DNA of 27,485 nucleotides from a virus. Numbering within the stretch: the stretch's first letter is position 1; each line of letters starts with the position of its first letter. Below the pieces are notes generated by a model. The model saw only the letters and a list, made by a program, of their open reading frames with translations. It was not told where the DNA came from and did not search any database. Shown here piece after piece: positions 15,305 through 21,233 of this stretch. Made by a program: the position numbers and the translations under genes. Where the stretch lies: IMG/VR virus record IMGVR_UViG_3300046533_000883, positions 1 to 27,485 of that record. One strand, 5' to 3'.

Positions 15305-16057
15305 TCACTCCTTCAAGAGCTCGCCCTCGAACAGGTAGCTGCCGAGGTGGCCGAGATTGACCCACGGCGCGACATGGATCTTGCCGCCCAGCGCGCGCCA
15401 CACGTGGCAGAAATGGTAGTCCTCGGAGAGGAGGTGCCGGGTCTCCGGGTCGATGCTGGTTTTGAAGAATTCCAAGATCGTCTCGCCGTTCTGGATCGTG
15501 CCGCCCCCGATCGGCATGGTGTCGGTCACATAGGTGTCGACATGGGGGCCCATGGCCTCGAGGACGCGGCGGGCGATCAGCATGCAGCCGGTGCCGGCAT
15601 GCCAGACCTCGGCCGGGCGGTCGCCCGGGACCGCCAAGGCCCCCTGGTAGCCGACGAGGTTGACCACCATGGCGGCGGTGTGGTGCTTGAGTTCCTCGGC
15701 CGGGACGCCCCGCATAACCGCCGCGTGCACCGACGCCCAGTTAATCTCCTTTTTAGGGTAGACGCCGCACAGCACCGGAGCCTCCTCGGTGAAGGCCAGC
15801 ATCCGGAGGATCTCGGGGGTTTTCCAGCGAATGTCCGAATCGAGGAAGAGGAGATGGGTGCAGTCGGTCTTCAAAAATTGGTGCGCCAAAGTGTTCCGGC
15901 CGCGCGTGATGAGGCTCTCGTTGAACAAGAACGACCAGTGGATCTGCAAGTTGATCGTCTTGCACGCGCTGTAGAGCTCGAGCGCCGACTGCACATAGAA
16001 GCCCGAGGCTTGCGCGGCGAACATCGGCGAGGCGACGAAGAGGCGGATCTTCGACAC
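15305..16057 (-). CDS. GT-A type glycosyltransferase
   Basis: 250 residues from GTG 16057. It opens with a Rossmann-like strand (KIRLFVASPMF). Further motifs are ITRGRNTLAHQFL (50-62), the metal/sugar-nucleotide motif FLDSD (DxD, residues 73-75), AGTGCMLIARRVLEAMGPHV, and a C-terminal EDYHFCHVWRALGGKIHV then NLGHLGS, whose His is a usual metal ligand in phage glycosyltransferases of this type. Such enzymes transfer a sugar to phage DNA bases, virion proteins or host surface glycans; the acceptor here is unknown. An upstream ATG at 16228 would add 57 Pro/Ala-rich residues, but that region is used by the zinc-ribbon gene in another frame and its ribosome binding site touches the ATG, so I prefer 16057. 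Confidence 0.75.
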   Translation of the reverse strand: MSKIRLFVASPMFAAQASGFYVQSALELYSACKTINLQIHWSFLFNESLITRGRNTLAHQFLKTDCTHLLFLDSDIRWKTPEILRMLAFTEEAPVLCGVYPKKEINWASVHAAVMRGVPAEELKHHTAAMVVNLVGYQGALAVPGDRPAEVWHAGTGCMLIARRVLEAMGPHVDTYVTDTMPIGGGTIQNGETILEFFKTSIDPETRHLLSEDYHFCHVWRALGGKIHVAPWVNLGHLGSYLFEGELLKE

Positions 16058-16059
16058 AT

Positions 16060-16266
16060 CTATCGTGAGCGCTGGAGTTGCCGTTTCCGGGCCTGCCGCA
16101 GGGCTTTCTCGTAACGTCGCGTCCCCAGCGGCGGATGGCGCTTGCGCCACCAGCGACTGTAGGCGGCGCTGCACTTCAGGCAGTAGCTCGGGTGGCGGCC
16201 ATCCTTCTTCTTTCCGCACGAAGGGCATCTCCTCTTATGCCTGGCCTTCATGCCTCCACCATACAT
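16060..16266 (-). CDS. Zinc-ribbon basic protein, first gene of the leftward operon
   Basis: 68 residues from ATG 16266, or 63 from ATG 16251. A clear treble-clef-like site: RCPSCGKKKDGRHPSYCLKC (C-x2-C, then C-x2-C), followed by a strongly basic helix (AAYSRWWRKRHPPLGTRRYE). Nucleic acid binding is likely; such proteins in phages include HNH relatives and small transcription factors, but no HNH catalytic residues are present. The 3' end stops two bases before the glycosyltransferase GTG. The promoter and palindrome lie immediately upstream. Confidence 0.7.
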   Translation of the reverse strand: MYGGGMKARHKRRCPSCGKKKDGRHPSYCLKCSAAYSRWWRKRHPPLGTRRYEKALRQARKRQLQRSR

Positions 16267-16285
16267 GTGGAATTATTGACGTCAA
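16258..16285 (-). promoter_or_regulatory. Candidate leftward promoter overlapping a palindrome
   Basis: On the minus strand TTGACG (16285-16280), 16-bp spacer, TATGGT (16263-16258). The -35 box lies inside the 22-bp palindrome, so a bound protein would block it. Initiation about 7 bases past the -10 box would fall at or next to the ATG at 16251, giving a nearly leaderless transcript. Confidence 0.45.
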
Positions 16286-16291
16286 TAATTC
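16270..16291. promoter_or_regulatory. 22-bp perfect palindrome, putative operator
   Basis: Half-site GAATTATTGAC followed directly by its reverse complement GTCAATAATTC, with no mismatch and no spacer. It is AT-rich in a GC-rich neighbourhood and sits upstream of the leftward operon, overlapping its -35 box. Dyad symmetry fits a dimeric regulator; the binding protein is unknown. Confidence 0.6.
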
Positions 16292-16382
16292 GGGTCCGGG
16301 GTGGAGGGGGGGTGTCCCCGGGCGAGGGCCGAGAATCTAAGAGTCTGGACAATATGGCTGAATTATGATGGCCTAGACAGCA

Positions 16383-16407
16383 CAACAGCCCCTGCCGGGG
16401 GCTGTTG
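16383..16407. other. Strong hairpin without T-run
   Basis: Perfect 10-bp stem CAACAGCCCC / GGGGCTGTTG with a 5-base loop. No T-run follows on either strand, so it is not a classical intrinsic terminator, though it may still stop or stabilise transcripts. Confidence 0.5.
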
Positions 16408-16786
16408 CGTAGAATAGCCAATGCGTTTCAAGCGGAATTGGCTGGTTTGGTCCCCAAAAAAGGAACAAGCCAAGCTACTGAGCCGAAACCCTGAAAGTCA
16501 ATGGTTTTCTACCGTACCCATAGCGGCCTCGGCCCGTAATCCGTTCGCATTTGTGTGAAACGGTAGGTGGTGCTGAAGGGTGCCGGCAGAGCCCGACCGA
16601 GCTGGCAGTCGTGCCGCTCGCTGAACACAACTCGATGGCGCGCGCCCTGTAGCCCGGCGTGCGTCTCAAATCCGCGACATGAACTAGGCGCTTAATATGC
16701 CGGTGGAAGGCGCCGACCGGCAGGCGATCACCGCCGCGCGAGGCTGCACTGAGCCGCTGAAGGGACCCCTTCAAAGTGATGGCTCA

Positions 16787-16818
16787 ACAGAGTTGTCCCC
16801 GCGTCGGGATAACTCTGT
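16787..16818. other. 13-bp hairpin
   Basis: Left arm ACAGAGTTGTCCC, right arm GGGATAACTCTGT, 6-base loop CGCGTC; one position pairs as G-U, so the hairpin is better as RNA read rightward. It lies in the long non-coding region. Confidence 0.5.
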
Positions 16819-17125
16819 CCGCACCCCGCTTAAAATGATGAGGGTCCAGAAAGAGGGGGGAGGGGCGTTAATCGTCGTCGTCGTCTCTGCAACCGTGCAA
16901 CACCCCCTCTCTCTCAGGTCCGGGCGGAGCGAGCGGAGACCTCACAGCGGGAGCGAGCGCAGCCCGGACACGACGCAACTCGAGCGCCGCGTCTGGTATC
17001 TCTAAAAAAAGATCCGCTGACCGGGACCGGAGGTCGGGTCCGATGGCGCAGCTTGTCGAGGCGCTGGGAGGTCGGAGGAAGTTGCGTCTCGAGCACGGAC
17101 AAAGCCGGAACGGGTTATGCACAGG

Positions 17126-17287
17126 TCAGCGGCGGGCGATCAGGACGAGGGCGGCGTTGGCGGCGGCGCAGGCGAAGTTGACCGCGGCGAGGAGCGGGCG
17201 GTCCTGGGTGGCCGCGAGGACGGCCAGCGCGAGGCAGGCGGCGGCGGCGAGGCCGGCGACCAGCGGGATGAGCCGCAGCGGGATCAT
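17126..17287 (-). CDS. 53-residue membrane protein
   Basis: ATG at 17287 overlaps the previous stop (ATGA). Two hydrophobic helices, residues ~6-27 (LIPLVAGLAAAACLALAVLA) and ~31-50 (PLLAAVNFACAAANAALVLI), with a short polar turn (TQDR) and an ARR end. Typical of small phage membrane proteins (holin-like, superinfection exclusion or anti-holin). It is the last gene of a three-gene leftward set with a lipoprotein. Confidence 0.6.
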   Translation of the reverse strand: MIPLRLIPLVAGLAAAACLALAVLAATQDRPLLAAVNFACAAANAALVLIARR

Positions 17288-17514
17288 TCCGGGGGGACGA
17301 CCCACAAATGCCGGGCGTTGAAAGCCTCGATGACCTCGCGGCGGACGCGGGCCATGGTGGCGTCGGCCTCGACCAGGGCGGCGCGGGCCGCGCGGGCGTA
17401 GGCGAGCACGTTCTCGACCGCCGCGATGGTGGCGATGCCGGCGGTGTCGGCGGCGCGGATGCGCTCGCACTCCGCGATGATCTCGTCGATCGGGGCGATC
17501 AGCGGGTCGGGCAT
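17284..17514 (-). CDS. 76-residue helical protein, unknown function
   Basis: ATG at 17514 with AAGGAG eight bases upstream, a strong start; longer in-frame versions lack support. Almost entirely helical and Ala-rich with regular charges (IDEIIAECERIRAADTAGIA; LVEADATMARVRREVIEAFN), ending HLWVVPPE. Middle gene of the lipoprotein-membrane protein trio. No family recognised. Confidence 0.65.
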   Translation of the reverse strand: MPDPLIAPIDEIIAECERIRAADTAGIATIAAVENVLAYARAARAALVEADATMARVRREVIEAFNARHLWVVPPE

Positions 17515-17515
17515 G

Positions 17516-17641
17516 TCAGGCTCCTTGGCTGGCCCAGATGGTCCCTCGAGGGGAGGCGGCGATGAAGCGGTGGTCCGGGTCGGCCGGGTGCGCGGCGCAG
17601 GCGGACAGCCACAGGAGCAAGGCCAGGGCGAGGTAACGCAT
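17516..17641 (-). CDS. 41-residue lipoprotein
   Basis: ATG at 17641 with AAAGGA seven bases upstream. The N-terminus MRYLALALLLWLSAC is a lipoprotein signal: one Arg, a hydrophobic core and lipobox L-S-A-C, so the mature part would be only 27 residues attached to a lipid at Cys15. Small outer-membrane lipoproteins encoded next to small membrane proteins can be outer spanin subunits (Rz1-like) or exclusion proteins. The mature part is not especially Pro-rich, so the spanin reading is only a possibility. First gene of its leftward set; its upstream region is shared with the ERF gene. Confidence 0.6.
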   Translation of the reverse strand: MRYLALALLLWLSACAAHPADPDHRFIAASPRGTIWASQGA

Positions 17642-17668
17642 ATGTATTCCTTTCGTGCCAACGAATGC

Positions 17669-17682
17669 CATGATATATCATG
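17669..17682. promoter_or_regulatory. Palindrome between divergent genes, putative operator
   Basis: CATGATATATCATG is a perfect 14-bp palindrome midway between the leftward lipoprotein gene (start 17641) and the rightward ERF gene (start 17709). Its AT-rich core could be part of a -10 box in either direction. ATCATG half-sites recur in the divergent region at 19514-19537. Confidence 0.5.
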
Positions 17683-17708
17683 CTCCATGGATAGAGGAGC
17701 ATAGAACG

Positions 17709-18452
17709 ATGAGCTTTCCCGAGATCGAGCTCTATGGCGACATGGGGCCGCTGTTCGCGGCGCTGGCCAAGGCGCAGGCGGAAATCAGAGGCGCGCTGAA
17801 GGACGCGGTCAACCCGCATTTCAAGTCCAAGTATGCGGATCTGGAGAGCACCTGGCAGGCGTGCCGCGGCCCGCTGGCGAAGAACGGCCTGGCCGTGATC
17901 CAGTCGCCGTTCAGCGAGGGCGGCAATGTCGGCGTGGTCACGATTCTGGGCCACGAATCGGGGGCGATGATCCAGGGCAAGCTGGTGGTCGCGCCGATGA
18001 AGTTCGACGCCCAAGGGGCCGGCTCGACGCTGACCTATCTGCGCCGCTACGCGCTGGCGGCGATGGTCGGGGTCGCGCCCACCGACGACGACGGCGAGGC
18101 CTCGGTCGGGCGGCCGGTCAATGGGAAGGCGGCTCCCGCTAAAGAGGCGGCCCCTCCAGCCCCGCCCGAGTTGCAGTACGACCCGATGACCGGCGAGCTG
18201 ATGCCGCAGGCGCTGCCGTACACGGGCGACTACGTGAAGTTCGGCCGCGTCTTCGTCGACGCCATCAAGACCGCCGAGAGTCTTGCCGAGCTCAACCGGT
18301 GGGAGGGTCACAACCGGGAGACGATCGACGGCGGCAAGGAGCGCCTGCCCAAGGCCTACAACTCGCTCCAAGAGGCGATCGACAAGCGCCGCGTGCAGCT
18401 GTGGGAAGAAAGCCGGGACGAGAAGCCGTCCAACCCGCTCCTGGGAGGCTGA
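17709..18452 (+). CDS. erf: ERF-family single-strand annealing protein
   Basis: 247 residues from ATG 17709, preceded by GAGGAG; an in-frame ATG at 17655 is less likely because it would span the operator region. Recognisable ERF core: NPHFKSKYADL (35-45), hydrophobic strands around residues 74-95 (VGVVTIL, MIQGKLVVAP), GSTLTYLRRYALAA (105-118) and the acidic DDDGE (126-130). ERF proteins bind single-stranded DNA and anneal complementary strands during phage recombination, genome circularisation and repair. The C-terminal ~110 residues are a less conserved tail after a Pro/Ala linker. The downstream zinc-ribbon and exonuclease genes complete an annealase/nuclease pair. Confidence 0.9.
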   Translation: MSFPEIELYGDMGPLFAALAKAQAEIRGALKDAVNPHFKSKYADLESTWQACRGPLAKNGLAVIQSPFSEGGNVGVVTILGHESGAMIQGKLVVAPMKFDAQGAGSTLTYLRRYALAAMVGVAPTDDDGEASVGRPVNGKAAPAKEAAPPAPPELQYDPMTGELMPQALPYTGDYVKFGRVFVDAIKTAESLAELNRWEGHNRETIDGGKERLPKAYNSLQEAIDKRRVQLWEESRDEKPSNPLLGG

Positions 18453-18455
18453 CCC

Positions 18456-18671
18456 ATGGTTACCAAAAAAGGCGAGCGCGCGACGCGAATCTGCGGCGAT
18501 TGTCGCCACTGGGAGATCGACGAGGACGAAACCGCCTTGGGCGAGTGCCGCCGCTATGCGCCGCGGGCAGCGGTGGTCAGCGAGATCGACGGAGCGATCC
18601 ATGAGGCCTGGTGGCCCCTGACCTGGCATCACGAATGGTGCAGCGAGTGGGCGACCGGAGAGGATTTGTGA
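18456..18671 (+). CDS. 71-residue Cys-rich (zinc-ribbon-like) protein of the recombination module
   Basis: ATG at 18456 with GGAGG seven bases upstream. Cys spacing C-x2-C (CGDCRHW), then GECRRYAP and a final WCSEW. The pattern 'C..C.hW......G.CRryaP ... W.....hWC.eW' is a widely seen small family in phages and mobile elements, probably binding one zinc. It lies between the annealase and exonuclease genes and its stop overlaps the GTG of the nuclease, so it is co-translated with them. A role in recombination is inferred only from position. Confidence 0.7.
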   Translation: MVTKKGERATRICGDCRHWEIDEDETALGECRRYAPRAAVVSEIDGAIHEAWWPLTWHHEWCSEWATGEDL

Positions 18672-19324
18672 GCGACCCGGCAGGCCGATCCGGACCCGCT
18701 TACGACGCCTGGGTCGCGGCCCGGCTGGGCAAGGTCACCGCCTCGCGGGTGGCCGACGTCATGGCCATGACCAAGAAAGGCCCCTCCGAGCGCCGCAGCC
18801 ACTATCTGGCCGAGCTGATCGCCGAAAGGCTGACAGGACTGCCCAAGGACCAGCCGCTCACCGGCGCGATGCTCTGGGGCCTGGAGACGGAGCCGCATGC
18901 CCGCAACGCCTATGAGGCCGCGACCGAGACGGCGGTGGCCGAGACCGGCTTCGTGCGCCACCCGGAGATCTTCATGGCGGGCTGCTCCCCCGACGGCCTG
19001 GTCGGTCTGGACGGTTTGATCGAGATCAAATGTCCGCAGTCGCTGACCCATGTCGAGACCCTGATCGCCGGGGCGGTGCCCGAGCGCCACCGCGCCCAGA
19101 TCCAGTGGCAGCTGGCCTGCACCGGGCGGCAATGGTGCGACTTCGTCTCGTTCGACCCGCGCATGAGCGGCAAGCCGCGGCTGTTCATCGACCGGGTGCC
19201 GCGCGACGACGCCGCGATCGCCGCCATGGAGGAGCAGGTCTCGCTGTTCCTCGCCGAGCTCGAGATGCTGATGACCTTCCTGACCGGCGCACCGGCCGAT
19301 CTGGACGCGGCGATCCCGTTTTGA
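18668..19324 (+). CDS. YqaJ / lambda-exonuclease-type recombination nuclease
   Basis: 218 residues from GTG 18668, which overlaps the previous stop and has GGAGAGG upstream. PD-(D/E)XK fold signature: helix with 'GLETEPHARNAYE' (Glu75), 'GCSPDGLVG' (Asp109) and 'LIEIKCPQSLTH' with E119-x-K121, then 'AQIQWQLACTG', a conserved Gln-rich helix of this family. These enzymes degrade one strand of double-stranded DNA ends, leaving single strands for an annealing protein, here the ERF protein two genes upstream. The catalytic residues are all present, so the enzyme should be active. Confidence 0.88.
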   Translation: MSDPAGRSGPAYDAWVAARLGKVTASRVADVMAMTKKGPSERRSHYLAELIAERLTGLPKDQPLTGAMLWGLETEPHARNAYEAATETAVAETGFVRHPEIFMAGCSPDGLVGLDGLIEIKCPQSLTHVETLIAGAVPERHRAQIQWQLACTGRQWCDFVSFDPRMSGKPRLFIDRVPRDDAAIAAMEEQVSLFLAELEMLMTFLTGAPADLDAAIPF

Positions 19325-19329
19325 CCCTC

Positions 19330-19485
19330 TCAGGCCATCAAGGCGATGACCGCGATGGTCAAAGCGAGCGCGCCGGCCGCGGCCTCGACCACCAGCCAGA
19401 AGCGGTACGCGCGCGGCAGCTTCCGGCGGCCTCCCTTGGCCGTGGCGTTGGCGATGTGCAGCGACAGCGGCGTGAGATCGGTCAT
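19330..19485 (-). CDS. 51-residue membrane protein, leftward in a rightward region
   Basis: ATG at 19485 with AAGGGGG six bases upstream. N-terminal ~28 residues are polar and basic (NATAKGGRRKLPRAYRFW), followed by one strongly hydrophobic helix to the end (LVVEAAAGALALTIAVIALM). Its stop lies just past the exonuclease stop, so the two genes converge. It shares a divergent promoter region with the ribbon-helix-helix gene. Function unknown; small membrane proteins in such regulatory spots may act in superinfection exclusion. Confidence 0.55.
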   Translation of the reverse strand: MTDLTPLSLHIANATAKGGRRKLPRAYRFWLVVEAAAGALALTIAVIALMA

Positions 19486-19499
19486 GACGGCCCCCTTGG

Positions 19500-19537
19500 T
19501 TGACAAGCGTGGCTTATCATGTCACGATTAATCATGC
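19500..19537. promoter_or_regulatory. Divergent regulatory region with TTGACA and ATCATG repeats
   Basis: TTGACA at 19500-19505 is a consensus rightward -35 box, but no good -10 box sits at 17 bp. Two ATCATG half-sites lie 16 bp apart (TATCATG near 19515, TAATCATG near 19530), the same half-site as in the palindrome at 17669-17682. This suggests one regulator for both divergent regions, possibly the nearby ribbon-helix-helix protein; that link is inferred. Confidence 0.35.
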
Positions 19538-19561
19538 AATGTCATTACGAAGGAGGCCGTT

Positions 19562-19780
19562 GTGGCCAAGAAGCCTGAGCGGAAGAAGCCCGGCCGCGCC
19601 ACCGACACCACGCGGGCGCGGCGGCACATCTTCATCAAGCGCGAGTTGCTCGCCGCGGTCGACGCCCTTGCTGCGGATGGAAGGCGGAACTTCTGCGCCG
19701 AATTGGAACTGCTGATCGAGGCCGGTTTGGGGCGGATTCATCTGCCCGCTTCGGGTAGTGTACACGCGTTGACCCGATAA
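19562..19780 (+). CDS. Putative ribbon-helix-helix regulator
   Basis: 72 residues from GTG 19562 with AGGAGG at ideal distance. Basic N-terminus (AKKPERKKPGRATDTTRARR), then a short strand (HIFIKREL) followed by helix-turn-helix spacing 'LLAAVDALAADGRRNFCAEL' and 'ELLIEAGL', the strand-helix-helix order of Arc/MetJ-type repressors. Such proteins bind short palindromes as dimers. It lies beside ATCATG repeats that could be its operator. Assignment is moderate: the helices fit, but I see no family-specific signature. Confidence 0.55.
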   Translation: MAKKPERKKPGRATDTTRARRHIFIKRELLAAVDALAADGRRNFCAELELLIEAGLGRIHLPASGSVHALTR

Positions 19781-19804
19781 ACCACAATACTGGAGACGCC
19801 CATC

Positions 19805-20323
19805 ATGCCCTACGTTTCCGGCTGGCTGCAGATCACGGAGCGCGGCCATCCCGACCAAGGTCTTCCCGGCCAAGGCCAGCAGCCCGGCTATCCCAGCCAG
19901 GGCTTGCCCGGCGGGGGCTTCCCCGGCCAAGGCCATCCCGACCAGGGCCTCCCGCCCCAATGGGGCGGCGGTCACCCCGACCAGGGCCTCCCCGGCGGGG
20001 GCCATCCTTGGATTCCGGGGCACATCCCGCCGCCGCCGCCCGGCGTGTGGCCGCCGCCATCGAGCACCTTGCCCATCGTCCCCGCGCCCCCGGATACCCC
20101 GCCGGGCGTGATCTGGCCGCCGTTCCTGCATCCCGACCAGGGCCTGCCCGGCGCGCCGCCGCCGGTTCCCGGCCAAGGCCTGCCCGGCCAGCCGCCGCAG
20201 CCCGACCAGGGCTTGCCCGGACATCCGCAGGGCAAATTCTGGATCGTCGCCGGCATCCCCGGCTATGGCTGGCGCTATGTGTGCGTCGATCCGAGCCTGA
20301 CCCCGACCCCGAAGCCGCAATGA
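19805..20323 (+). CDS. Pro/Gly-rich protein with PDQGLPG repeats
   Basis: 172 residues; GGAG nine bases before the ATG. After a short start (MPYVSGWLQITERG) the protein is a series of about seven P-D-Q-G-L-P units and related GQGLPG/SQGLPG units, often preceded by His. A Pro-rich centre (PPPPPGVWPPPSS) follows, and then a short ordered end (GKFWIVAGIPGYGWRYVCVD). I recall proteins of the same type (start motif, PDQGLP repeats, 'W.Y..VDPSL' end) in phages of alphaproteobacteria and Burkholderia. Likely extended and flexible, perhaps binding a surface or envelope partner. Function unknown. The first of two rightward terminators follows. Confidence 0.65.
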   Translation: MPYVSGWLQITERGHPDQGLPGQGQQPGYPSQGLPGGGFPGQGHPDQGLPPQWGGGHPDQGLPGGGHPWIPGHIPPPPPGVWPPPSSTLPIVPAPPDTPPGVIWPPFLHPDQGLPGAPPPVPGQGLPGQPPQPDQGLPGHPQGKFWIVAGIPGYGWRYVCVDPSLTPTPKPQ

Positions 20324-20337
20324 ACTAGAGGCCACCT

Positions 20338-20393
20338 GGCCGCTGCCGGGGGACTGACAGGCCCCCCTACCAGCCTCGGCGGCGGCCTTTTTT
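20338..20393 (+). terminator. Intrinsic terminator after the PDQGLPG gene
   Basis: Outer stem GGCCGCTGCCG (20338-20348) with CGGCGGCGGCC (20377-20387), one G-U pair, an inner G-rich/C-rich hairpin, then six T at 20388-20393. It isolates the next gene from upstream transcription. Confidence 0.75.
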
Positions 20394-20412
20394 GAGAGAG
20401 AGAGGAACGCCT

Positions 20413-21150
20413 ATGAAAAACCTGGCACTTGCCGCGCTTGCCCTCGCCGGGGCCGGCCTCGCCGCCACCCCGGCCCACGCCGTCCTGCAATTCAGCGCCA
20501 ATATCGGCGGCACCACTTTCAGCTGCGTCGATAACGCCGCCTGCGACACCAACCCGCTCGTCGGCACCATCACCACGGGGACGCAGACATTCGGCGCGGT
20601 CACCTTCCTGGGATCGGCCCAGACCCAGACCACGGGGGCGAGCAACACCCTTGACACGACCTCATTCCAGATCACCAATTCCGGGACTGCCGCCGTCGCG
20701 GTGACCATCGCCGTCGGCGGCACCAGCTTCACCGGGCCCGTGACCAGCTTGTCCGAATCAGGCTCAGGCACCTGGCAGAACGCCGCCGGCTCGACCATCG
20801 ACCTGACCTACTATGCCGACAACGCCAACACCCAGGGGGCGGGCACCCCGACGGATCATCCCGGCATCCTGCAAGCCGACAGCGGCCTCCTCACCGCCGC
20901 CGGCCTCACCGACAGCTTCAACTTCAACCACGTCTCGGGCTTCATCGACCCGGATCTCTATTCGATGACCCTCGAGACCACCGGGACGATCGCGGGCGCG
21001 GTCGGTGGCGTGGCCTCCCAGCTTACGGGCCGCTCGCAAGCGATCGTCGCGACGGCGGTGCCCGAGCCCGGCACCTTGGGCCTTCTCGGCGCAGGCCTGA
21101 TCGGCCTCGGCCTCGTCGCCTGGCGTAAGCAGGGTCATGGCATGACCTAA
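20413..21150 (+). CDS. Exported PEP-CTERM sorting-signal protein
   Basis: 245 residues from ATG 20413 (GAGAGGA upstream); an in-frame ATG at 20392 would only add seven residues before the signal peptide. Residues 1-23 are a Sec signal peptide ending AHA. The mature part is Thr/Gly/Ser/Asn-rich and beta-like with one Cys pair (SCVDNAAC). The C-terminus has the PEP-CTERM triad: VPEP at 216-219, a hydrophobic helix (LGLLGAGLIGLGLVAW) and a basic end (RKQ). PEP-CTERM proteins are cut by exosortase and usually placed on the cell surface or in exopolysaccharide; a host exosortase would be needed. The gene is bounded by terminators on both sides, like a moron. A PEP-CTERM protein is unusual phage cargo. 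Confidence 0.85.
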   Translation: MKNLALAALALAGAGLAATPAHAVLQFSANIGGTTFSCVDNAACDTNPLVGTITTGTQTFGAVTFLGSAQTQTTGASNTLDTTSFQITNSGTAAVAVTIAVGGTSFTGPVTSLSESGSGTWQNAAGSTIDLTYYADNANTQGAGTPTDHPGILQADSGLLTAAGLTDSFNFNHVSGFIDPDLYSMTLETTGTIAGAVGGVASQLTGRSQAIVATAVPEPGTLGLLGAGLIGLGLVAWRKQGHGMT

Positions 21151-21192
21151 CCCGTTCCCCTGGGTGCTTCCAACATCCACCCAGCGAACTGG

Positions 21193-21233
21193 GGGCCGCT
21201 GCCGGCCCTACCCCCCGGCAGCGGTCCTTTTTT
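21193..21233 (+). terminator. Intrinsic terminator after the PEP-CTERM gene
   Basis: 13-bp stem GGGCCGCTGCCGG (21193-21205) / CCGGCAGCGGTCC (21215-21227) with one G-U pair, followed by six T (21228-21233). It lies at the converging end of the leftward methyltransferase gene, whose stop codon overlaps the T-run. Confidence 0.85.

Larger units (their letters stand above)
16292..17125. other. Non-coding structured region
   Basis: About 830 bp without a convincing gene: open frames here lack ribosome binding sites and have atypical Arg/Ser/His-rich composition. It contains several hairpins (16383-16407, 16758-16773, 16787-16818), an 8-bp inverted pair GTCCGGGC/GCCCGGAC (16918-16925 and 16962-16969) enclosing direct repeats of GGAGCGAGCG, and a 9-bp inverted pair GACGCAACT/AGTTGCGTC (16972-16980 and 17080-17088). 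This could be a replication origin, a packaging-related site or a structured RNA; no assignment is possible from sequence alone. Confidence 0.5.

Noticed and set aside
14870-16114. 414-residue rightward open frame opposite the glycosyltransferase
   Set aside because: It is the antisense of several well supported leftward genes with proper ribosome binding sites and known motifs.
16383-16407. Intrinsic terminator
   Set aside because: The hairpin is perfect but no T-run follows on either strand, so I list it only as a hairpin.
16475-16774. 99-residue leftward frame in the structured non-coding region
   Set aside because: No ATG at the start, no ribosome binding site, Arg/Ser-rich composition, and it crosses strong hairpins.
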